In this document: positions 1 through 5,772 of the stretch, in pieces
How the letters are laid out: the number at the start of each line of letters is the position of its first letter
How positions within the stretch are numbered: position 1 is the stretch's first letter
Source of the DNA: an uncultured Mailhella sp.
Lineage (GTDB): Bacteria > Desulfobacterota > Desulfovibrionia > Desulfovibrionales > Desulfovibrionaceae
Reading direction: 5' to 3'
Length of the DNA: 5,772 bases
Assembly (NCBI GenBank): GCA_944324625.1
Contig: CALUWZ010000118.1
Coordinates: 1 to 5,772, forward strand
Notes under the pieces: model-generated
Told to the model about the DNA's origin: nothing
Databases searched by the model: none
Seen by the model: the letters and a program-made list of their open reading frames with translations, nothing else
Position numbers and translations under genes: made by a program

Positions 1-672
1 AGAAGAATGGGGGAGGACAAAGCCTTTCTGAAGCTTTCTTCGCTGCCGCCGGCCTTTTTGCGGAAGCATGAATATCTGGCAAAAAGTACGAAAGGCACGG
101 CAATTTTTCAGGAACTTGATTTTTTGTGGCAGTCCCTGCGGACAGTAAGCAGGCTTGCGGAAAAACTTCCTTTTGCGGATAAAACCGTATATGTGAGCTG
201 CCGAAGGGAACAGGAAGATTTTTTCCGTGTCCGCACGGGGACGTATCCCGATATTGCTCCGCTTGATTTTATTGCTGACAGCGGTAACGGCGTGTGCGAT
301 GCTTTTGTGCAGTGTTTTGAAAAACTGGGCAGGCCGTTTTTTTGTCTGCCCTGTGATGCTCCTTTTGTGACCGAAGAGAATATTCTGCATTTGATATCCC
401 TGTGGCAGAAGGACAGACAGGAAAACACGGGGGACGGCATTTTTCAGTATACCTACGTTGATCCTGAAAACGGCAGAAAAGAAACCATTATTTCTTTATA
501 TACGCTCGGTGCCAGACAGGCTTTCTGCACTGCCATGGAAAAGAAGATTCGGGTGCAGAACACTATTTCCGATGAACACTGCCGTCTTGTGCCTTTTTCG
601 GGAAATCTGCGCAAAGAACTCTTTAATCTCAATTCGCCTGAGGATTTTAAAACGGTTTTGCGGGAATTTTAA
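1..672 (+). CDS. mobA: MobA-like molybdenum cofactor guanylyltransferase, 5' end outside the window
   Basis: This is probably the nucleotidyltransferase that joins GMP to molybdopterin to form the guanine dinucleotide cofactor needed by the formate dehydrogenase downstream. The frame is open from base 1 and reads R-R-M-G-E-D-K-A. That is the end of the MobA signature (LxGGxSxRMGxDK), so the ATG at 7 is an internal methionine and the true start lies upstream. Counting from that Met, a metal-binding CDxPF motif (LPCDAPF) lies at about residues 114-120, and the conserved N-x-N-x-P-x-D element appears as FNLNSPEDF near 206-214, close to the C-terminus. The protein is divergent: the segment between the DK motif and the first core strand is longer than usual, and the GPLAG-type loop is replaced by GNGVCDAF near 93-100. 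The N-terminus cannot be seen, so fusion to another domain is possible. The family call is fairly sure; the activity is inferred. Confidence 0.75.
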   Translation, partial: RRMGEDKAFLKLSSLPPAFLRKHEYLAKSTKGTAIFQELDFLWQSLRTVSRLAEKLPFADKTVYVSCRREQEDFFRVRTGTYPDIAPLDFIADSGNGVCDAFVQCFEKLGRPFFCLPCDAPFVTEENILHLISLWQKDRQENTGDGIFQYTYVDPENGRKETIISLYTLGARQAFCTAMEKKIRVQNTISDEHCRLVPFSGNLRKELFNLNSPEDFKTVLREF

Positions 673-754
673 ATGCATAATGCATGCATGATATTGGCGT
701 GTGCGGGGAATTTTTTTTTATTTTTCTTTTTATTTTTTTTATAAAAATCCTAAT

Positions 755-814
755 CGCTTGAAAAAAATATAAATGATATTTTTCTCAAACAAGCGGAAAT
801 TTTTTTTATTTTTT
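755..814 (+). terminator. Possible intrinsic terminator or leader hairpin after mobA
   Basis: CGCTTG (755-760) pairs with CAAGCG (790-795). Inside it, AAAAATAT (763-770) pairs with ATATTTTT (776-783) around the loop AAATG. A T-rich run follows at 800-814, as expected of a rho-independent terminator. The inner stem is all A-T and there is an unequal internal loop, so stability is moderate. The right arm can instead pair downstream, with CAAACAA (786-792) matching TTGTTTG (813-819), which would break the terminator-like form. The site is 82 bases past the mobA stop codon. Confidence 0.4.
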
Positions 815-816
815 GT

Positions 817-845
817 TTGCTTCTCTTGGCTCGCTTTATTATACA
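817..845 (+). promoter_or_regulatory. Candidate sigma70-type promoter for fdhA
   Basis: TTGCTT (817-822) and TATACA (840-845) are separated by 17 bases. An overlapping alternative is TTGTTT (813-818) with TATTAT (837-842) at 18 bases. Either would start transcription near 850-853, giving a leader of about 55 bases before the fdhA ATG. The matches to consensus are partial and the region is AT-rich, so chance matches are easy. No sigma54 GG/GC pair with correct spacing was found here. Confidence 0.35.
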
Positions 846-848
846 AAA

Positions 849-873
849 TAATGTAGAGTTATACATTAACTCT
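849..873. promoter_or_regulatory. Two overlapping inverted repeats, operator candidate
   Basis: TAATGTA (849-855) and TACATTA (862-868) form a perfect 7-6-7 dyad. AGAGTTA (855-861) and TAACTCT (867-873) form a second perfect 7-5-7 dyad that shares bases with the first. They sit at the predicted transcription start of fdhA, where a bound protein would control initiation. A 6-base spacer is typical of CRP/FNR-family sites, but the half-site is not the canonical FNR or CRP sequence. The second dyad could also act as an RNA hairpin in the leader. The regulator is unknown. Confidence 0.45.
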
Positions 874-896
874 GTTTGTTGTTTTTTTAACGTATT

Positions 897-903
897 GAGA
901 GGA
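897..903 (+). promoter_or_regulatory. fdhA ribosome binding site
   Basis: GAGAGGA lies three bases before the ATG at 907. It supports that start over the in-frame ATG at 817, because only from 907 does the protein begin directly with a twin-arginine signal peptide. The spacing is shorter than the usual five to nine bases. Confidence 0.6.
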
Positions 904-906
904 TTT

Positions 907-3900
907 ATGAAACGCAGAGACTTTTTAAAGTTGTCCTGTGGTGTTGCTGCCGGTGCTGCTCTTTCAGGCCTCGGCATTGATCTTCTTGCTGTTGAAGTAC
1001 ACGCAGCCGAGCTTACCAAAGCAGAGCTTGTCAAAAAGGCACTTCAGACAACAACAGTCTGTTGTTACTGTGCCGTTGGCTGCGGTCTTATTTGCAGTAC
1101 AGACAAAAAATCAGGACAAATTATCAATATCGAAGGTGACCCCGAACACCCAATCAACGAAGGTTCCCTGTGCGCCAAGGGTGCAGGCATTTATCAGACT
1201 TCAGCCGCCAACGACAAGCGTCTGACCAAGGTTTTGTACCGTGCTCCCTATACGGACTCTTGGGTGGAAAAAGACTGGGATTTTGCCATTGACCGTATTG
1301 CGCGAAAGATTAAAGAAGAACGTGACAAATCTTTTGTGTATAAAAATGCCAAAGGCCAGACGGTTAACCGTTTGGAAAGCATGGCCCACCTCGGCAGTTC
1401 CAACATTGACAGCGAAGAATGCTGGGCAACTGCCGTATATGCCCGTTCCCTCGGCTTGGTGTACATTGATCACCAAGCCCGTGTCTGACACGGTCCGACT
1501 GTACCGGCTCTGGCAGAGTCGTTCGGACGCGGGTCTATGACCAACCACTGGATTGATATTCAGCACAGTGACTGTATTTTGATTCAAGGCAGCAACGCTG
1601 CGGAAAACCATCCCATTTCTTTCAAATGGGTTATGAAAGCAAAGGACAAAGGCGCCACGGTTATTCACGTTGACCCGCGCTTTACCCGTACTTCCGCGCG
1701 TTCCACATTCCATGCACCTTTGCGCTCAGGAACAGACATTGCATTCCTTGCGGGCATGATTAAATATATCCTTGATAACGAGCTGTATTTCAAGGAATAT
1801 GTGGTGAACTACACCAATGCCTCCTGTCTTGTTTCCGAAAAGTTTGATTTTAAAGACGGCCTTTTCTCAGGTTATGACGCTGAAAAACGCGCCTATGACA
1901 AATCAAGCTGGGCGTATCAGACCAACGAAGACGGCAGCATTAAAAAGGACCCGACATTAAAGGATCCTTACTGTGTCTTCCAGCTTCTGAAAAAGCATTA
2001 TGACCGCTATAATATTGACGTGGTTTCTTCCATTACGGGTACAACCAAGGGCGACCTTATAAAAGTGTACCGTGCTTTTGCCGCAACGGGCAGACCCGAC
2101 AAGGCAGGCACCATTATGTATGCCCTCGGTCAGTGTCATCACTCCGTAGCCGTGCAGAATATCCGCATTATGGCCATTGTCCAGCTTCTTCTCGGCAATA
2201 TGGGCATTTGCGGCGGCGGCATCAACGCCCTGCGCGGTGAACCCAACGTACAGGGTTCCACCGACCACGCACTTTTGTATCATTATCTTCCGGGTTATCT
2301 GCCTGCTCCTACGGCAAGTCAGGCAACTTTGGACGATTATATGAAAAAAGTGGTTTACGTCACCCATGAAAAGAAATCCACCAACTGGAAAAGCAATCAG
2401 GGCAAATACGCCGTCAGCCTCCTGCGTTCTTTCTATCCTGAAGGCGTAGGCAGGGAAGCAGGCTACGGCTATGATTACATTCCGAAAATTGATGACGGAC
2501 AGGATGCCTCCGTTATGCAGATGATTGATTCCATGTATAACGGAAATATCAAGATTTTGACCTGCATAGGCCAAAACCCCTGCTGTTCTCTGCCGAATAC
2601 CAATAAGGTGAGAAAAGCAATGCAGAATCTTGACTTCATGGTTCACATCAATATTTTTGACAATGAATCTGCGTCATTCTGGAAAGGCCCGGGCATTGAC
2701 ACGTCCAAGCAGAAAACCGAATGTTTTCTTCTGCCTGCCGCGGCTTCCGTGGAAAAAGAAGGCAGTCAGGCAAACTCAGGCCGCTGGATGCAGTGGAAAT
2801 ATGCCGCTGCCGAGGCTCCCGGCGATGCGCTTTCTTCAGGCGAAATTATTTGGCGCATTATGACCAAACTGAAAGAACTGTACGCCAAAGAAGGCGGCGC
2901 CCTGCCTGAAGCCATTAAATTTGCCAATACCGATTTTGCGGACAAACATAATCATTTTGACGCAGAAAAAGTGGCAAAATACATCAACGGCATGTTTATG
3001 CAGGATACCGTGATCAACGGCGTAAAATATAAGAAAGGCGACTGCGTGCCCGGTTTTGCGCTGCTGCAGGACGACGGCTCCACCTGCTGCGGCAACTGGA
3101 TCTGTTCAGGTTCTTTCACGCAGGACGGCGAAAATCTTATGAAGCGCCGCAGCAAGAACGACCCCACAGGTCTTGGCCTGTATCCTGAATGGTCCTATGC
3201 ATGGCCCATGAACAGACGTGTTATTTACAACCGTGCGTCAGTTGACCCCGACGGCAAGCCCTATAACCCGCAGCGCAGGCTTCTGGAATGGAAGGACGGC
3301 AAATGGGTTGGCGACGTTGTGGACGGCGGCGCGGCTCCGCTCAGCCATGAAAACGGTGCACTGCCGTTTATTATGAATGCGCACGGCCTCGGCTGTCTGT
3401 ACGGTCCCGGTCTTGCCGACGGTCCTCTTCCCGAACACTACGAACCGCTGGAAAGTCCGTTTGAAAAGAATATTATGTCAAAACAGCGCATTAACCCTGC
3501 CATGACCCTGTATAAAGGCAAAATGGACAAGGTTGCCAATGCGTCCAGGGAATTTCCTATTGTTATGACTACCTATTCCTGTACGGAACACTGGTGCACG
3601 GGCGGTTTCACCCGCTGGCAGCCGTGGCTTTTGGAAGCACAGCCTGGCGCTTATGTGGAAATGAGCGAAGAGCTTGCCAAGGAAAAAGGCATTAAAAACG
3701 GCGAGCGCGTCAGAATAAAATCTGCCCGCGGAAGCGTGGAAGCCGTGGCAATGGTTACCGTGCGCCTTCGTCCGTTTGAGTGCGGCGGCAAAACTGTGCA
3801 CCAGGTTGGTATGACTTATAACTACGGCTGGCGTTTCCCCGAAAACGGCAAAGATGATTCTGCAAACCTCTTAAGCCCGACGGCAGGCGATGCCAACAGC

Positions 3901-3951
3901 CAAACCCCTGAATACAAAGCATTCATGGTTAACATAGAAAAGTTAGCATAG
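907..3951 (+). CDS. fdhA: Formate dehydrogenase catalytic subunit, selenocysteine-containing, Tat-exported
   Basis: This is the catalytic subunit of a periplasmic Mo/W-bis-MGD formate dehydrogenase that interconverts formate and CO2. It is 1014 residues long, close to E. coli FdnG. A Tat signal opens the protein (KRRDFLK at residues 2-8, a hydrophobic stretch, probable cleavage after VHA at 31-33). A [4Fe-4S] site follows with Cys52, Cys55, Cys59 and Cys89, then Lys91 in the conserved CxKG. The in-frame TGA at 1486-1488 is residue 194 in the context ARV-U-HGPTV, which matches selenocysteine FDHs. His195 and Arg443 (RGEPNVQGSTD) complete the expected active site. The reading frame continues unchanged to the TAG at 3949-3951. 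Stopping at the TGA would give a useless 193-residue fragment. An ATG at 1537 is internal. Near the C-terminus the conserved TEHW segment carries unusual cysteines (892 and 897). fdhB follows after nine bases. No membrane anchor is seen. Confidence 0.96.
1486..1488 (+). other. Selenocysteine codon (recoded TGA)
   Basis: The TGA lies inside a reading frame that is conserved on both sides. ARV precedes it and HGPTVPALAESFGRG follows it, the exact position of the catalytic selenocysteine in FdnG/FdhA enzymes. The next base is C, a weak context for termination. It requires SelA/SelD, tRNA-Sec and SelB, none of which lie in this window. The TGA that ends fdhE (5494-5496) has no comparable hairpin at the right distance and is an ordinary stop. 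Confidence 0.95.
1489..1528 (+). promoter_or_regulatory. Bacterial SECIS element within fdhA
   Basis: Directly after the TGA, GTCCGA (1493-1498) can pair with TCGGAC (1523-1528). An alternative middle stem is CGACT (1496-1500) with AGTCG (1517-1521). At the tip, CC (1504-1505) and GG (1512-1513) close the loop GGCTCT (1506-1511). The loop begins 17 bases after the TGA, almost the same spacing as in E. coli fdhF, whose loop is GGUCUG. This hairpin would recruit SelB with charged tRNA-Sec. The region is also coding, so its sequence serves both roles. Pairing was worked out by eye. Confidence 0.8.
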
Positions 3952-3954
3952 GAG
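3950..3954 (+). promoter_or_regulatory. fdhB ribosome binding site overlapping the fdhA stop
   Basis: AGGAG lies six bases before the fdhB ATG and shares two bases with the TAG stop of fdhA. Ribosomes ending fdhA are placed on the fdhB start, which suggests coupled, near-equal synthesis of the two subunits. Confidence 0.75.
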
Positions 3955-3960
3955 TAAGTC

Positions 3961-4602
3961 ATGTCCAACGGAAAATCCATACTTATTGACGTAAGTCGCT
4001 GTACGGGATGCCGAGGCTGTCAGGTTGCCTGCAAGCAGTGGAACAATCTGCCTGCTACAGAAACCGTTCAGTCAGGCTCTTATCAAAATCCGCCCGACAT
4101 GAACGGCGATACCTATAAAGTTGTCCGTTTTGCCGAGGGCAGAGATGAACAGGGCAAACCATACTGGCACTTTTTCTCAGACATGTGCAGACACTGCGTT
4201 GACGCTCCCTGCTATTATTCTGCGGAAGAAGGAACGGTTATCCATGACGAGGAAACAGGCGCGGTTGTTTTCACCGATAAGGTTACCCTTGATTATCTCG
4301 ATTCCGTGCAGGGCGCCTGCCCCTATTCCATTCCCAAAGGAAATGAAAGAACGGGCAAAGTGGTAAAGTGCACCATGTGCATTGACAGGCAGAAAGAAGG
4401 CAAAATGCCTGCGTGCGTGCTGTCTTGTCCCACGGGGGCCATGCAGTACGGTGACAGGGATGAAATTCTTGCGCTTGCGGAAAAACGCGTGCAGGAACTG
4501 CAGAAAGATTATCCCAAGGCTCATGCCCTCAATCCCGAAGAAGTCCGTGTCATTTATATTTTGACCGATGACGATGAAAAATACGGAAATATAACCTACT
4601 AA
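3961..4602 (+). CDS. fdhB: Formate dehydrogenase iron-sulfur (beta) subunit
   Basis: This ferredoxin-like subunit passes electrons from FdhA to an external acceptor. Its 213 residues match the short beta subunit of soluble periplasmic Desulfovibrio enzymes rather than the longer E. coli FdnH. It holds exactly 12 cysteines, enough for three [4Fe-4S] clusters: Cys14, 17, 20 and 24 (CTGCRGCQVAC), Cys76, 79, 84 and 120, and Cys137, 140, 152 and 156 (CTMC ... CVLSCP). Assignment of each cysteine to a cluster is approximate, since such folds exchange the last cysteine between motifs. There is no signal peptide and no C-terminal transmembrane helix, so it is probably carried out with FdhA by the Tat system. 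It starts nine bases after fdhA and ends seven bases from the stem of a strong terminator. No gamma (cytochrome b) gene follows. Confidence 0.95.
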   Translation: MSNGKSILIDVSRCTGCRGCQVACKQWNNLPATETVQSGSYQNPPDMNGDTYKVVRFAEGRDEQGKPYWHFFSDMCRHCVDAPCYYSAEEGTVIHDEETGAVVFTDKVTLDYLDSVQGACPYSIPKGNERTGKVVKCTMCIDRQKEGKMPACVLSCPTGAMQYGDRDEILALAEKRVQELQKDYPKAHALNPEEVRVIYILTDDDEKYGNITY

Positions 4603-4608
4603 CTTGAC

Positions 4609-4635
4609 GGGGGGAGTTTTCCTCCCCCCTTTTTT
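4609..4635 (+). terminator. Strong intrinsic terminator between fdhB and fdhE
   Basis: GGGGGGAG (4609-4616) pairs perfectly with CTCCCCCC (4622-4629) around a five-base TTTTC loop. Six T residues follow (4630-4635). It begins seven bases after the fdhB stop and ends 12 bases before the fdhE ATG. It should end most fdhAB transcripts; any read-through would supply fdhE at a lower level. Confidence 0.92.
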
Positions 4636-4647
4636 ATAGGGAAGTTT

Positions 4648-5496
4648 ATGCAAGCTGTTATTTCAAATCTGGAACAAATTCTGAAAATAATCCATAAAAA
4701 TCATGCAGAATCAGAAAAGCTCATTGAAGTTTTCACTCCTGTTTTGCTTTGCGAAGAAAATCTGCTGGAAGAACTTGCCATGAAAAAACCTGCTCTTTCC
4801 ATGAAAAAGCAGAAGGAACACATTCCCTATATTGACGTGAAAAATTTGCCCGTTTGTACGGAAAAATCCCATTATATCTGCCAAAAACTTTTGGAAGCCA
4901 TGAAAATCGGCCTGCCTCATTTGGAGGAAGTTCTCGGAGATTTGTCTGCGGCAATCAGGCCTTCTTCAGCCAGAAAACTGTGCAAAGAATTTGCGGCAGA
5001 CAAAGAAAACCAAAGTCTTTTGGAAACTTTTATCAGAAAAAATTTAAAAAAGGCCGAAAATGCCGACTATTACGAAAAAGCCTTCAGCGCGCTGCAGCTG
5101 CTTTTGATCCGTGCCTGTCATGTTCTGCTTGCCAGAATTGAACGGAGTCTGCCTCTTATTGAAGAGCATAAAGACATGCTGACCTGTCCTGTCTGCGGCG
5201 GAAAACCGAGCATGAGCATTATCCGCCAAAAAGAAGGGCAGAGAGAACTGCTTTGCGCCGACTGCGGTCATTTGTGGCGTTTTAACAGAAACAAGTGTCC
5301 CCGCTGTGATTTTGAAAAAGATAAAAACCTTCAGTTTACTTTTGTGGGGGACAATAAAAAAGAGCGTGCCGTGGAATGCCTGCACTGCAAAGGGTATATT
5401 GTGGAGGCGGATATCCGCGAAATGGACGTCATGCCTCAAAACATCCATGCTCTGTCTCTCGGCCTTGCCTATCTTGACGCCCTTATGCAGAAGTGA
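4648..5496 (+). CDS. fdhE: Formate dehydrogenase maturation protein FdhE
   Basis: This cytoplasmic accessory protein is needed for assembly of active, exported formate dehydrogenases. E. coli FdhE binds iron in a rubredoxin-like way and interacts with the catalytic subunit. The 282 residues are slightly fewer than in E. coli FdhE. The N-terminal two thirds is mostly helical and poorly conserved. The C-terminal third has four CxxC pairs: CPVC 180-183, CADC 203-206, CPRC 217-220 and CLHC 244-247. This is the FdhE pattern, including CPVCGG with a later CxxCGH-W. The chain ends in a short helix (ALSLGLAYLDALMQK) like the family's LASLxLD end. AGGGAAG (4638-4644) is a good ribosome binding site three bases before the ATG. 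There is no room for a promoter between the upstream terminator and the start, so expression depends on read-through or on a promoter inside fdhB. Confidence 0.9.
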   Translation: MQAVISNLEQILKIIHKNHAESEKLIEVFTPVLLCEENLLEELAMKKPALSMKKQKEHIPYIDVKNLPVCTEKSHYICQKLLEAMKIGLPHLEEVLGDLSAAIRPSSARKLCKEFAADKENQSLLETFIRKNLKKAENADYYEKAFSALQLLLIRACHVLLARIERSLPLIEEHKDMLTCPVCGGKPSMSIIRQKEGQRELLCADCGHLWRFNRNKCPRCDFEKDKNLQFTFVGDNKKERAVECLHCKGYIVEADIREMDVMPQNIHALSLGLAYLDALMQK

Positions 5497-5509
5497 TTGT
5501 TTCAAAAAA

Positions 5510-5560
5510 ATAAAATGCAAACAGCCTGCCGTGATTTTCGGCAGGCTGTTTGCATTTTAT
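5510..5560. terminator. Long bidirectional terminator hairpin
   Basis: A perfect 22-base inverted repeat (5510-5531 and 5539-5560) surrounds the 7-base loop TGATTTT. The core is GC-rich (CAGCCTGCCG against CGGCAGGCTG) and the base of the stem is A-T. On the + strand the right arm ends in TTTTAT. On the - strand the hairpin is followed by a T-rich run, the complement of AAAAAAA at 5504-5510. It lies between the convergent fdhE and the - strand gene, 13 bases after the fdhE stop, and can end both transcripts. Confidence 0.93.
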
Positions 5561-5598
5561 AATAAATATAAAAAACAGAAAAACCGTAATTGTGCGTA

Positions 5599-5772
5599 TT
5601 ATGATAATTTTTTGGTAAAAGCTTCTTTGAGCCAGTCGGGAACGCGTATGGGCTTGCCCTGAAGATTGGTGCAGGCATGCAGGGTGGAGCCTGTGGTTAA
5701 AATTTGGCTGAAATCTAGCAAAAATATACCTTTTTCAAAAAATATATTATCCTTTTTTAAATACACTTTATT
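5599..5772 (-). CDS. C-terminal end of a probable hotdog-fold acyl-CoA thioesterase, 5' part outside the window
   Basis: On the - strand the frame is open from the window edge to a TAA at 5599-5601, giving 57 residues of the C-terminus. The reading includes KVYLKK, then LTTGSTLHACTNLQGKPIRVP, then PDWLKEAF. This resembles the last strand and tail of YbgC/4-hydroxybenzoyl-CoA thioesterases, where a G/A-x-T-x-H strand is followed by a turn with GKPxRxP and a short helix. The catalytic Asp and the N-terminal half are not visible, so substrate and exact subfamily cannot be given. Codon use looks natural and the frame ends just before the bidirectional terminator, which supports a real gene. It is convergent with the formate dehydrogenase genes and probably unrelated to them. 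Confidence 0.6.
   Translation of the reverse strand, partial: NKVYLKKDNIFFEKGIFLLDFSQILTTGSTLHACTNLQGKPIRVPDWLKEAFTKKLS

Larger units (their letters stand above)
673..906. other. AT-rich intergenic region between mobA and fdhA
   Basis: This 234-base gap has no credible gene. It opens with three overlapping or adjacent copies of ATGCAT (673-678, 680-685, 684-689). A nearly pure T tract with scattered A and C follows (711-740), then a hairpin with a T-rich tail (755-814). After that come a candidate promoter (817-845) and overlapping inverted repeats (849-873) before the fdhA ribosome binding site. Base composition is far more AT-rich than in the flanking genes. It probably holds the end of the mobA transcript and all control sequences for fdhA. 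Confidence 0.7.

Noticed and set aside
682..720. Terminator formed by GCATGC and GTGTGC before the first T tract
   Set aside because: The stem needs two G-T pairs and is separated from the T tract by GGGGAA, so it is too weak to call.
826..845. Sigma54 promoter suggested by TTGGCTCG
   Set aside because: The GG at 828-829 has no GC at the required -12 spacing.
1486..1488. Nonsense mutation making fdhA a pseudogene
   Set aside because: The TGA is exactly at the catalytic selenocysteine position, is followed by a SECIS-like hairpin, and the rest of the gene is intact.
1201..1713. Open frame of 170 codons on the - strand across the Sec codon
   Set aside because: It is antisense to a strongly conserved part of fdhA and shows no recognisable protein features.
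1957..2646. Long open frame on the - strand (229 codons)
   Set aside because: It lies wholly inside fdhA, has no family resemblance or ribosome binding site, and is a by-product of the codon bias of fdhA.
1537..3951. A separate gene starting at the ATG at 1537
   Set aside because: It is in frame with 907-1485, lacks a ribosome binding site, and begins in the middle of a conserved block. It is the continuation of fdhA past the selenocysteine codon.
4177..4653. Open frame of 158 codons on the - strand over fdhB and the terminator
   Set aside because: It is antisense to fdhB, runs through the terminator hairpin, and has no family resemblance.
5306..5662. Open frame of 118 codons on the + strand over the end of fdhE
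   Set aside because: It overlaps the CxxC-rich end of fdhE in another frame and runs through the 22-bp terminator hairpin and into the - strand gene.
1..5772. CRISPR array, insertion sequence, tRNA or rRNA
   Set aside because: No regularly spaced repeats, transposase frames, terminal inverted repeats or tRNA/rRNA-like sequence were seen.

Overview
The window carries a periplasmic, selenocysteine-containing formate dehydrogenase locus. It most likely comes from a sulfate-reducing or related anaerobe of the Desulfovibrionaceae type. That placement is inferred from the soluble two-subunit enzyme (a Tat-exported catalytic subunit plus a short three-cluster iron-sulfur subunit without a membrane helix), the adjacent fdhE, and a moderate-GC genome with very AT-rich intergenic DNA. 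No phylogenetic test was possible.

Layout on the + strand: (1) 1-672, the 3' part of a mobA-like molybdenum cofactor guanylyltransferase gene that starts before the window. (2) 673-906, an AT-rich intergenic region with a possible terminator hairpin, a candidate sigma70-type promoter and two overlapping inverted repeats near the expected transcription start. (3) 907-3951, fdhA, 1014 residues with an in-frame TGA at 1486-1488 read as selenocysteine, followed at once by a SECIS-type hairpin. (4) 3961-4602, fdhB, whose 12 cysteines fit three [4Fe-4S] clusters. (5) 4609-4635, a strong intrinsic terminator placed directly before (6) 4648-5496, fdhE, a maturation factor with four CxxC pairs. (7) 5510-5560, a very long perfect hairpin that can terminate transcription in both directions. 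(8) 5599-5772 on the - strand, the 3' end of a convergent gene, probably a hotdog-fold acyl-CoA thioesterase.

The genes fit one job. MobA-like protein would make the guanine dinucleotide form of the molybdopterin cofactor. FdhE helps mature the enzyme. FdhA oxidises formate (or reduces CO2) at a Mo/W-bis-MGD/Sec centre. FdhB carries the electrons towards a periplasmic acceptor, in this family usually a c-type cytochrome. FdhB has no export signal, so it probably crosses the membrane folded together with FdhA through the Tat system.

I found no previously undescribed system. The points that most deserve a second look are the recoded TGA (which automated gene calling splits into two genes), the overlapping operator-like dyads before fdhA, the terminator separating fdhB from fdhE, and unusual cysteine substitutions in the conserved TEHW segment of FdhA.
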